From Promethearchaeota archaeon (GTDB taxonomy: Archaea > Asgardarchaeota > Lokiarchaeia > Sigyniarchaeales > SOKP01), in NCBI GenBank assembly GCA_030606095.1, contig JAUWHC010000141.1, positions 1 through 6,800 of the forward strand: a stretch of 6,800 nt of DNA. The letters are read 5' to 3'. The position numbers and the translations under genes were made by a program. Of the stretch, positions 1 to 5,565 are shown in pieces (positions within the stretch are counted from its first letter, which is position 1; each line of letters opens with the position of its first letter). The notes beneath the pieces were generated by a model. It did not search any database, was not told the origin of the DNA, and worked only from the letters and a program-made list of their open reading frames with translations.

Positions 1-249
1 GTTGCTAAAAGTTCTCGATATCTTCTGTAAATCTTGTAATTCATCGGTGTTTGTTCTAATTAAGATTCTTCCAGAATTTGGTCTTAAAATTTTCGCAATC
101 ATTTTAATTGTCGTAGTTTTTCCAGCCCCATTTGGCCCCACCAATCCAATAGTTTCACCTCTACAAACTTCAAGGTTTAAATTGTTAACAGCGGTAAAGT
201 TACCAAATTTTTTAGTTAAGTTTTCAAGTTTTATTATGGTTTCAGTCAT
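1..249 (-). CDS. ABC transporter ATP-binding protein, N-terminal part (cut by window edge)
   Basis: On the minus strand an ATG at 249 opens an 83-codon reading frame that runs off the left edge. It begins MTETIIKLENLTKKFG, the usual opening of an ABC-type nucleotide-binding domain, with the aromatic A-loop residue F15. A complete Walker A motif GPNGAGKTT follows at residues 38-46, then a stretch typical of the helix and strand after it (IKMIAKILRPNSGRI). The Q-loop, signature, Walker B and H-loop would lie outside the window. The spacing and wording match the CcmA-like/ABC-2 exporter class, where a separate membrane subunit usually lies next to the ATPase, here presumably beyond the left edge. 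It would hydrolyse ATP at the inner face of the membrane; the substrate cannot be inferred. The family is sure, the subfamily is an inference. Confidence 0.93.
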   Translation of the reverse strand, partial: MTETIIKLENLTKKFGNFTAVNNLNLEVCRGETIGLVGPNGAGKTTTIKMIAKILRPNSGRILIRTNTDELQDLQKISRTFSN

Positions 250-287
250 AATTTATGTGCTTTTTCTAATTTTTTGTTCAAATTTGT

Positions 288-310
288 GTGAGATGCAAAG
301 AATATCTCAC
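288..310. promoter_or_regulatory. Palindrome upstream of the ABC ATPase gene, possible operator
   Basis: The arms GTGAGAT (288-294) and ATCTCAC (304-310) are a perfect 7-bp inverted repeat with a 9-base spacer. It lies 39-61 bases before the ABC ATPase start codon, and just downstream of two TATA-like boxes read on the minus strand, so it should overlap the transcription start. A third copy of ATCTCAC occurs at 445-451. This placement suits a repressor site. A 5'-leader hairpin is the alternative. Confidence 0.45.
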
Positions 311-314
311 TTAT

Positions 315-342
315 GGATATATATCATTAATCGATATAAAAA
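315..342 (-). promoter_or_regulatory. TATA-like elements for the ABC ATPase gene
   Basis: Read on the minus strand, two archaeal TATA-like boxes are visible: TTTTTATATCG (332-342) and GATATATATCC (315-325). With the usual 25-base spacing they would start transcripts near 310 and 294, giving a leader of about 45-60 bases before the ATG at 249. Both calls rest on sequence resemblance only. Confidence 0.4.
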
Positions 343-641
343 CTTATTATTTCTAAAATATTAGAACTTTTAAATTCCATTTTTTTAGGTTATTATTATC
401 TAAATTCTTTAGCTTAAATTTGAATATATTCACTGATTTCAAAAATCTCACAAGAAACTCTAAATACCTTCTCTCAAAATATAAAAATTAGAGAAAAATG
501 GAACGCATATAGGTTTTAAAATAGAAATCTTTTATTCATTCCTAATTAAAGAATCTAAAATACTTAACATCAGAAGGATTAACAATTGAAAAAATGAATA
601 TTTACAGAATTAGTTAGGATAGATTATTCGTGAAATGTTTG
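343..641. other. Non-coding stretch with no recognised gene
   Basis: About 300 very AT-rich bases between the ABC ATPase promoter and the regulator's repeat array. Both strands are full of stop codons; the longest ATG-started frames are fewer than 20 codons. I see no tRNA, no clear small-RNA fold, no IS end and no CRISPR-like spacing. Two 10-base inverted segments (TTCCATTTTT at 375-384, AAAAATGGAA at 494-503) are 109 bases apart and could be chance in such biased DNA. Confidence 0.5.
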
Positions 642-687
642 CGTATTCTAAATATATTATTCTCGTATTATACGGATATATTATTCT
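642..687. repeat. Two-copy tandem repeat with internal palindrome, putative operator/promoter
   Basis: Two adjacent imperfect copies lie head to tail. Copy 1 (642-663, 22 bases) and copy 2 (664-687, 24 bases) both start with CGTATT and end with an identical 12-mer ATATATTATTCT. Copy 2 opens with a perfect palindrome CGTAT-T-ATACG (664-674). The shared ATATATTA portion is TATA-box-like. A start driven by the second copy (676-683) would fall near 705, about 30 bases before the GTG of the ribbon-helix-helix gene. A protein on the CGTATT parts would sit where TFB contacts DNA next to TATA. Ribbon-helix-helix proteins often bind such repeated or palindromic sites upstream of their own gene, so autoregulation is a reasonable inference, not a demonstrated fact. 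Confidence 0.55.
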
Positions 688-734
688 GTTTTCGTGCTTA
701 GATATTAAAAACAACATAATTAACAGTTTATAAG

Positions 735-899
735 GTGGTTTTAATAAAGCTAATAACATGCCATATTCCAGAAGCCTATCTAAAAGGAATTGAAGAATTA
801 GTTAACATGAACATGTATCCTAACCGTTCAGAAGTTATACGTGTTGCAATTAGGGATTTACTCAAAATTGAACTCAGTACCCTTCTGAGGAAAGAATAA
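735..899 (+). CDS. Small ribbon-helix-helix (CopG/Arc/MetJ-type) DNA-binding regulator
   Basis: A 54-aa protein. Residues 5-10 (KLITCH) form the DNA-contacting beta strand, followed by IPEAYLKGIEELV (helix 1), the turn MYPNRSE, and VIRVAIRDLLKIEL (helix 2). The pattern KLITxHIPEAY...YPNRSEVIRVAIRDLL is characteristic of short archaeal RHH repressors, which act as dimers or tetramers and bind DNA by a two-stranded sheet. The start is uncertain. GTG 735 is the only usual in-frame start that keeps the beta strand, since the in-frame ATGs (residues 25 and 27) lie after it. An AGGTGG sequence overlaps that GTG, so a Shine-Dalgarno function would instead point to a non-standard ATA at 744. The gene is preceded by a tandem repeat with a palindrome and followed at once by a T-rich terminator, so it is probably transcribed alone and self-regulated. 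Other targets are unknown. Confidence 0.85.
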   Translation: MVLIKLITCHIPEAYLKGIEELVNMNMYPNRSEVIRVAIRDLLKIELSTLLRKE

Positions 900-937
900 A
901 TTTTTTTTCCTTTTCTTTATTATTTTTATTATTATTC
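900..937 (+). terminator. T-rich transcription terminator after the RHH gene
   Basis: Immediately after the TAA stop comes a run of eight T (901-908), then further T clusters to about 935 on the coding strand. Archaeal termination typically uses such oligo-T tracts without a required hairpin. Confidence 0.6.
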
Positions 938-1027
938 GAATATAGCCCATTGAAATCCGATTTTTACTGAACAGTTTTTTGTGCTTATTGTTTTTAGAAA
1001 TTTAATCTTATTTTCTATTCAAAATTT

Positions 1028-1042
1028 TTATTCATTGAATAA
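1028..1042. promoter_or_regulatory. 15-bp perfect palindrome before the amidohydrolase start
   Basis: TTATTCA-T-TGAATAA is a perfect inverted repeat with a single central base. It ends 12 bases before the ATG of the amidohydrolase gene. The one-base centre rules out a stable hairpin, so a dimeric DNA-binding protein is the more natural reading. Its position near the expected transcription start would suit repression. It does not resemble the palindromes at 288-310, 664-674 or 4935-4946. Confidence 0.4.
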
Positions 1043-1054
1043 TTCATATTTTTG

Positions 1055-1915
1055 ATGAGCTATACGCATAATGATTTCAAATACATTGATTCACACTGCC
1101 ACTTTTTCCCCCCACAAATATTTGAAGCAATTTGGAATTACTTTGAACAACGAGATAATGAAAATAAAGTAAAAGGATGGTCAATTAATTACAAGCTACC
1201 AACGGAAGATTTAGTAAAAATTCTTGAAAGTAAAAACATAAAATATTTTACTACATATAATTATGCTCATAAGGCAGGTGTAGCAGAATACATTAACGAT
1301 TGGACTTATGAGTTTAATCAAAAGTATAAAAATTCAATTCCATTTGCTTGTGTTTGGCCAGAAGATAATAATCTCGTTGAATATATTAAAAAAGCTTTCG
1401 ATGAATACGATTTTTACGGTATAAAAATTCAACCATTAGTCCAGAACTTCTACTTAAACGATAATCGTTTGTATGAGACATATGATGTAATTATCGATAG
1501 AGGTAAATGGATGACTGTCCACATAGGAACAGCGCCTTATCGAAACCAGTATGTAGGATACAAAAATTTTATGAATTTTTTTGAAAAATATCCAGAAATG
1601 AATATAATCGTAGCTCATATGGGAGCTTTTGAATACGATAAATTTTTAAAACTATTAGATAAACACGAGAACCTCTATTTGGATACCACCATGATTTATA
1701 TACCTAATAATATCTTTCCTGAAAGAGAAACAAAGCGTCCCAAACCAGATGTACTATTATCTTATCAAGATCGAATACTTTTTGGCTCCGATTTCCCTAA
1801 TATCCCCTACGACTACGAAAATTCTACAAAAGGATTGTTAGAAATGGAATTACCTAGAACTTTTTACGAAAATATTTTTTTTAATAATGCTAAACGAATT
1901 TTTAAAATTTCATGA
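1055..1915 (+). CDS. Metal-dependent amidohydrolase (Amidohydro_2-type TIM barrel)
   Basis: A 286-aa soluble protein that covers a whole amidohydrolase-2 (PF04909-like) barrel. Visible metal and active-site positions in order: H14-C-H16 at the end of strand 1 (YIDSHCHFF), K124 in GIKIQP, H156 in VHIGT, H188 in VAHMGA, and D246 in FGSDFPNIPY. The C-terminal ENIFFNNAKRIF is the usual closing helix. All expected ligands are present, so it should be an active hydrolase or decarboxylase using one or two divalent metals. Members act on many C-N, C-O and carboxylate substrates, so I cannot name the substrate. The frame extends one codon upstream to a TTG at 1052, but ATG 1055 is the better start. 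There is no signal peptide, so it is cytosolic. The gene 69 bp downstream encodes a duplicated ATC-hydrolase-like protein on the same strand, which might act on related compounds. Confidence 0.9.
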   Translation: MSYTHNDFKYIDSHCHFFPPQIFEAIWNYFEQRDNENKVKGWSINYKLPTEDLVKILESKNIKYFTTYNYAHKAGVAEYINDWTYEFNQKYKNSIPFACVWPEDNNLVEYIKKAFDEYDFYGIKIQPLVQNFYLNDNRLYETYDVIIDRGKWMTVHIGTAPYRNQYVGYKNFMNFFEKYPEMNIIVAHMGAFEYDKFLKLLDKHENLYLDTTMIYIPNNIFPERETKRPKPDVLLSYQDRILFGSDFPNIPYDYENSTKGLLEMELPRTFYENIFFNNAKRIFKIS

Positions 1916-1916
1916 A

Positions 1917-1950
1917 TTTTTCTATTTTAAATAATATGAAATCGTTTTTT
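1917..1950 (+). terminator. Possible oligo-T terminator after the amidohydrolase
   Basis: T5 at 1917-1921 and T6 at 1945-1950 follow the stop codon within 40 bases. They could end the amidohydrolase transcript, but in DNA this T-rich they are weak evidence, and read-through into the next gene is possible. Confidence 0.3.
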
Positions 1951-1958
1951 AATTATAG
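1946..1958 (+). promoter_or_regulatory. TATA-like element for the duplicated-domain gene
   Basis: TTTTTAATTATAG lies about 32 bases before the GTG at 1985, the right distance for a short-leader archaeal transcript. It suggests the gene can be transcribed independently of the amidohydrolase. Confidence 0.35.
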
Positions 1959-1984
1959 ATAAAAACATTAAACAAGATTAAATC

Positions 1985-3013
1985 GTGAGAAATTTAAGCT
2001 TAGAGGACAAATTATTTTTTTTTGAAAGAAGTTTTTTTACTTTAGATGGACTTTGGATGATTGAAACGGAAGATGAAACGAATTGGAAGATCGCATTAAA
2101 GATTGATTTAGCTGTATGGAAGAGATTGCTAAAAATCATTTTTCGAAGGGTAAAAAAATATTTAAAGATCGATACAAATAATCTTAACGACTTAATTGAA
2201 ATTCTTACATTTCGATGGTCTATAGAAGGTTGGGATTATGAACTGAAACAAAATGAATGTGAAAAAGCAGAAATAATAATAAAAAAATGCCCTTATAAAG
2301 CGGCTATGGATCGAAATCCAGAACGTCAAGATAAAATTTCTTTAATCTGTAAAGATATGTGTATTCCTTTCTATAAATCAATTATTAGAGATTTCAATAC
2401 GAAAATAAATGTAAAAAGGACGATGTATATGGGATTAAGCGATAAATATTGTGATTTCAACTTTTATTTGAATAAATCTCTTATAAGTGAACAAGAAAAA
2501 GAAGAATCTACTAAACCATTGAGGAGAATTAGTAAAGAAGATAAATTGTTTTATTTTGAAAGCAACTTTAGAACGCTCGACGGGTTGTGGGTAATTGAAA
2601 CCGAAAACGAGATAGACTGGGAAACCGCTCTAAAACTTGATATAATAGTATGGCAGAGATTATATAAAATCATATTTCGTAGAGTAAAAAAATATTTAAA
2701 ACTCGAGGGAAATTCTCTAAATGACTTAATAGAAATTCTTTCTTTTATATGGAATTGTGAAGGTAATATCCACGAGATCTTTCAAGAAGGCGAGAAGAAG
2801 GCAGTAATAAACATCACCAAATGTCCTTATATCGAAGCTATGGAAAGAAATCCCGATAGACACCACAGAATAGAGTCAATTTGTAAAGAAATGTGCGTCC
2901 CATATTTAGAACCAGTAATAAAGGAATTCAACCCTAAAATTAAATACACAAGAGAGAAGTTTATCGGCACAGGGGATTCTGTGTGCGATTTCATCCTAAA
3001 ATTGGAGGATTGA
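1985..3013 (+). CDS. Tandem-duplicated cysteine-containing protein, ATC hydrolase-like/DUF6125-like
   Basis: A 342-aa protein made of two copies of one roughly 160-residue domain (about 4-162 and 182-340) joined by a charged linker (163-181). The copies align without a gap at a fixed offset of 178. By my hand count about 89 of 159 positions are identical. Each copy has a helical N-terminal part (EDKLFxFE...TLDGLWxIETE, then RLxKIIFRRVKKYLK) and a C-terminal part with four matching cysteines: C102/C280 in KCPY, C122/C300 and C126/C304 in ICKxMC, C156/C334 in CDF. The KCPY...R...G...CDF layout recalls L-2-amino-thiazoline-4-carboxylate hydrolase-like proteins (PF14196), and the LDGLW-containing N-terminal part recalls DUF6125. 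Both are from memory, so the enzyme activity is not established. The cysteines could bind a metal or cluster. The start is GTG; repeat 1 needs it to be full length. No signal peptide or membrane segment is seen. Confidence 0.8.
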   Translation: MRNLSLEDKLFFFERSFFTLDGLWMIETEDETNWKIALKIDLAVWKRLLKIIFRRVKKYLKIDTNNLNDLIEILTFRWSIEGWDYELKQNECEKAEIIIKKCPYKAAMDRNPERQDKISLICKDMCIPFYKSIIRDFNTKINVKRTMYMGLSDKYCDFNFYLNKSLISEQEKEESTKPLRRISKEDKLFYFESNFRTLDGLWVIETENEIDWETALKLDIIVWQRLYKIIFRRVKKYLKLEGNSLNDLIEILSFIWNCEGNIHEIFQEGEKKAVINITKCPYIEAMERNPDRHHRIESICKEMCVPYLEPVIKEFNPKIKYTREKFIGTGDSVCDFILKLED

Positions 3014-3037
3014 AAATAGTATTGTGTTAATTATATA

Positions 3038-4903
3038 TTAATCATAAACCTTTTTGTAGAAACCAACTTGATTTTTAATGGTTGAAATTATCAACTCTCT
3101 TTCTTCATCTGTTATATCGTATAATTTAAATATTGTATCATCAATCTCTCTTGATAATTGAATGACTTTATCATTTAATTCACCGTTGCTATCGATAAGA
3201 GAATGGATTATTGTTTGTACTTTTTCGCTCATAACTTTTTTGTGATTGGGTTTAGCGTTTTTAATCGGTAAGTGTCTAATCATATATTGATTCAAATTTA
3301 TGGTCGTGTTCTTTTGGTTGTTTATCCCATAAAGACAATAGAATTGTATTAAAGAAGAATTTAAAATTGCACATAAGAATTTCAATTCGATGTGGTCATC
3401 ACTTATTATCGAATAAATTGAAGAGGTAAAACAAACATTTTTCCTACTGAAAGTCGCTTGAGGAAAAATATTATTGTGCTTGATTAAAAGCTTTGGATCA
3501 GTATAAAATTCGAAATTTTTCCCTTTTAAGATTTTTGGGTTTGCCATTTCGATGTTGAACGACTTATTCCTTTTAAAATAGTAATAATCAAAATCTTCCT
3601 TCGCTTTAATAAAAAAACATGAGTTGTTAGTATTCTCTTCTATCAAACTCAATATTTGCCTTAAACCTTTATCTTCTTCGCCTCGAATCATATTTGGGAT
3701 GTGTTTAATACTAAGATAATTTAAATTCCCTGCAATTTCTATTTTATTGATAAGGTCTATAATTTTTCTATTAGTTTTAATTCTAATTCGATTTAGAGGA
3801 GTGGTTTTAGAATCGCAATAAGGGCAAGTCTTATCCCATGTATAGGCGTAAATCTTTTTCTTGTGGGAACTGAGGGGGCACGTTGAATTAAAGCATATTC
3901 TTAAGGAATCAACATTTTGTTTTTGATATTTAGTAATTTTACTGTTTGGGTATTGATATATGTTTAAGTATTTGACCGAGTTTAATTTTTTTTCGTAAAA
4001 AACAATTTGAACTTCGTTTGTTGCTTTTTTAAAAAGATTAGGACCAACATCGTAGATTCGGAGAAGATTCGCGATAGATAATAGATTTTCTCTAAAAATT
4101 ACATAGCCTTGCCTTAAAAGAAAACTTTTTGGTACTAAATATCCTATTATTCCATCCGCCCACGCAAGAGACTTTAATAAAAATGCGCAGTAAATGTCGT
4201 TGTAAAAAATATTCTCTAACTTTAATTTTTTTTTTTGATTTAGGTCCAAAATATTCCCATAAGGAGGGTTTCCAATAATAAGATCAAACTTAAACTTACT
4301 AGATTTTTTTAAACTATCTTCCAATAAAATATTCGACTTTAAAGTTGATAAGAGTCTAGAATTATATGGATTTGATTCATTATAACACCACTTAAATAAT
4401 TTTAAAATACATAGTTTCCTAGCAGATTCATTTATTTCGGAACCATAAAGATTTTCTAAAATTTCCAACTTGATTTTGTTTATGTCAAATTCAGAATTAA
4501 GTTTTTTAATTATTTTACAGATTTGATTAGCAGAACTTAAGAGAAAAACACCAGAACCGCATGCAGGATCAAATATTGAAGTATTCAATAGTTTTTGTTC
4601 GCAATCTTTCCTTACGCTATCCTCTAACTTAAAAATGTCGTTCAAGTTGTTAAATTGAGTATCCTTCAGATTTTTATTTAAAATAAGACTTAACCCTTGA
4701 GAAATCATAAAATCGGAAATGACTTTTTGAGTATAATAAGCACCCTCTTTTTTCCTACTCCGATGCTCTTCTAAAAATCCTGCTTCAATATTACTTAACG
4801 TTTTGAAGCTATCTGAAGTTTCTTTATGATTTTGAGTTTCTATAGAATTGAGGATTGATTCATATATTTCCTCAACTTTTTCGAGTTTTTCTTTCTTTCT
4901 CAT
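3038..4903 (-). CDS. Adenine-N6 DNA methyltransferase, Eco57I/TaqI class, without nuclease domain
   Basis: A 621-aa protein with the gamma-class order of N6-adenine methylases: motif X-like GAYYT (54-58), motif I DPACGSG (112-118) for S-adenosylmethionine, the acidic motif II residue E156 in YGSEIN, motif III N191...D196, and the catalytic motif IV NPPYG (212-216). The region from about 370 to 560 would be the TaqI-type target-recognition domain, ending in the typical NQKNTTINLNQYMIRHLPI (about 535-553). Type IIG enzymes of this family carry a PD-(D/E)XK nuclease ahead of the methylase. Here only about 50 residues precede motif X, so it looks like a methylase alone. Between catalytic and recognition parts lies C337-x4-C342...C360-x2-C363, resembling a zinc ribbon. 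The gene is convergent with 1985-3013 (24 bp apart) and divergent from 5011-5508. The reading frame is intact. The recognition sequence is unknown. No restriction partner is recognised nearby. Confidence 0.9.
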   Translation of the reverse strand: MRKKEKLEKVEEIYESILNSIETQNHKETSDSFKTLSNIEAGFLEEHRSRKKEGAYYTQKVISDFMISQGLSLILNKNLKDTQFNNLNDIFKLEDSVRKDCEQKLLNTSIFDPACGSGVFLLSSANQICKIIKKLNSEFDINKIKLEILENLYGSEINESARKLCILKLFKWCYNESNPYNSRLLSTLKSNILLEDSLKKSSKFKFDLIIGNPPYGNILDLNQKKKLKLENIFYNDIYCAFLLKSLAWADGIIGYLVPKSFLLRQGYVIFRENLLSIANLLRIYDVGPNLFKKATNEVQIVFYEKKLNSVKYLNIYQYPNSKITKYQKQNVDSLRICFNSTCPLSSHKKKIYAYTWDKTCPYCDSKTTPLNRIRIKTNRKIIDLINKIEIAGNLNYLSIKHIPNMIRGEEDKGLRQILSLIEENTNNSCFFIKAKEDFDYYYFKRNKSFNIEMANPKILKGKNFEFYTDPKLLIKHNNIFPQATFSRKNVCFTSSIYSIISDDHIELKFLCAILNSSLIQFYCLYGINNQKNTTINLNQYMIRHLPIKNAKPNHKKVMSEKVQTIIHSLIDSNGELNDKVIQLSREIDDTIFKLYDITDEERELIISTIKNQVGFYKKVYD

Positions 4904-5010
4904 GGATTAAAACTTTTAACTATAGAAATTTTACGATATTAATATCTTACTCCTTATAATGTTAATTCTTTATCTTTTTATAGTTACATTTATTTATTAT
5001 AATTAGAAGT
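4904..5010. promoter_or_regulatory. Divergent promoter region with a 12-bp palindrome
   Basis: This 107-bp gap separates the methylase gene (minus) and the 165-aa gene (plus). It holds the perfect palindrome GATATTAATATC (4935-4946), centred about 38 bases before the methylase ATG, where it would overlap the TATA/start region. A plus-strand TATA-like TTTTTATAG (4975-4983) lies about 31 bases before the ATG at 5011. A minus-strand box ATTATAAGG (about 4952-4960) could serve the methylase. One regulator could therefore control the methylase, or both genes. The palindrome is plain to see; its role is inferred. Confidence 0.45.
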
Positions 5011-5508
5011 ATGACGAATCACGAAGATGAAGAAGATTACCATGGAGTCGCTCCAATCAAACCTATAATAAAAAAATTGAAAAAAGAGTACGATAAGGAC
5101 CCTAACGATTGGAGCGTTATAGGATCAAGAGACGACCAGGGAAATACAGATACTTTTATAACAAAAAAACCCAATGCATATTGGTTAAAATCTAAAATGC
5201 TCAGTCCTTATTCCTCGTTAACTATGGGTACCGTTGTTCGAAATATTGACAGAGATATCGAGGAAGAAGTGAGAAAAGGAAAACCCTTATCACCTGATGA
5301 AATGTTGCGTCTTTTTGGGATGGTCGTTCCAATAAAAAAAGATCAAAATATCGTTGCAGCAGGGATCGAAAAATACTCACAACCACATGGAAATTACTTA
5401 AAAGAAATTATTGGAGAACGAGAGTCGAATTTAGAATATCAAATGGTAAAAAGAATTGACGAGGAATTCACAAAGAAACATCCTCTAAGAAAGAATTTGT
5501 ACATCTAA
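5011..5508 (+). CDS. Hypothetical protein, 165 aa, divergent from the methylase
   Basis: I do not recognise a family. The protein starts with a strongly acidic tail (residues 4-9, HEDEED). A Lys-rich segment follows (KPIIKKLKKEYDKDP, about 18-32), then a likely beta-rich part (WSVIGSRDDQGNTDTFITKK), a central region with SPYSSLTMGTVVRNIDRDIEEEVRKG, and a charged C-terminal helix (about 129-160). There is no signal peptide, transmembrane segment, cysteine or obvious catalytic motif, so it is probably a soluble cytosolic protein. The ATG at 5011 fits a TATA-like box about 31 bases upstream and needs no Shine-Dalgarno. A T7 run follows the stop. Codon-level integrity and good promoter placement argue it is real. 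A link with the divergent DNA methylase is suggested only by the shared promoter region. Confidence 0.75.
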   Translation: MTNHEDEEDYHGVAPIKPIIKKLKKEYDKDPNDWSVIGSRDDQGNTDTFITKKPNAYWLKSKMLSPYSSLTMGTVVRNIDRDIEEEVRKGKPLSPDEMLRLFGMVVPIKKDQNIVAAGIEKYSQPHGNYLKEIIGERESNLEYQMVKRIDEEFTKKHPLRKNLYI

Positions 5509-5518
5509 AGAAATGAAC

Positions 5519-5525
5519 TTTTTTT
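5519..5525 (+). terminator. Oligo-T tract after the 165-aa gene
   Basis: Seven consecutive T begin 11 bases after the TAA of the plus-strand gene, in the 57-bp gap before the convergent minus-strand gene. This suits an archaeal oligo-T terminator. Confidence 0.4.
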
Positions 5526-5565
5526 GAAATACTCAGGAAGCATAATATAAGAAATTCAGAAATAC

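Noticed and set aside
2..364. Plus-strand open frame of 120 codons
   Set aside because: It is opposite the ABC ATPase gene, whose minus-strand translation has a clear Walker A motif; the plus-strand protein shows no family pattern and runs on into non-coding DNA.
327..380. 17-codon minus-strand ATG frame in the ABC ATPase upstream region, possible leader peptide
   Set aside because: It overlaps the TATA-like boxes, so it would lie largely upstream of the transcript, and such short frames are expected by chance.
375..503. 10-base inverted repeats TTCCATTTTT/AAAAATGGAA, 109 bases apart
   Set aside because: Mostly homopolymer T/A with wide spacing and no element between them; not convincing as IS ends or a stem.
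1052..1054. TTG as the start of the amidohydrolase
   Set aside because: An ATG follows directly as the next codon and adds no loss of domain; TTG would give only one extra residue.
1053..1060. TGATGA resembling a C box of a C/D guide RNA
   Set aside because: No matching D box at the right distance, and it falls on the amidohydrolase start codon.
3027..3041. TTAAT-TATAT-ATTAA symmetry between the convergent genes
   Set aside because: Pure A/T with short arms, overlapping the methylase stop codon; easily expected by chance in this DNA, too weak to call a terminator.
3038..4903. Methylase as a BREX PglX or a full type IIG restriction enzyme
   Set aside because: The protein is far shorter than PglX as I know it, lacks an N-terminal nuclease region, and no other BREX genes are present.
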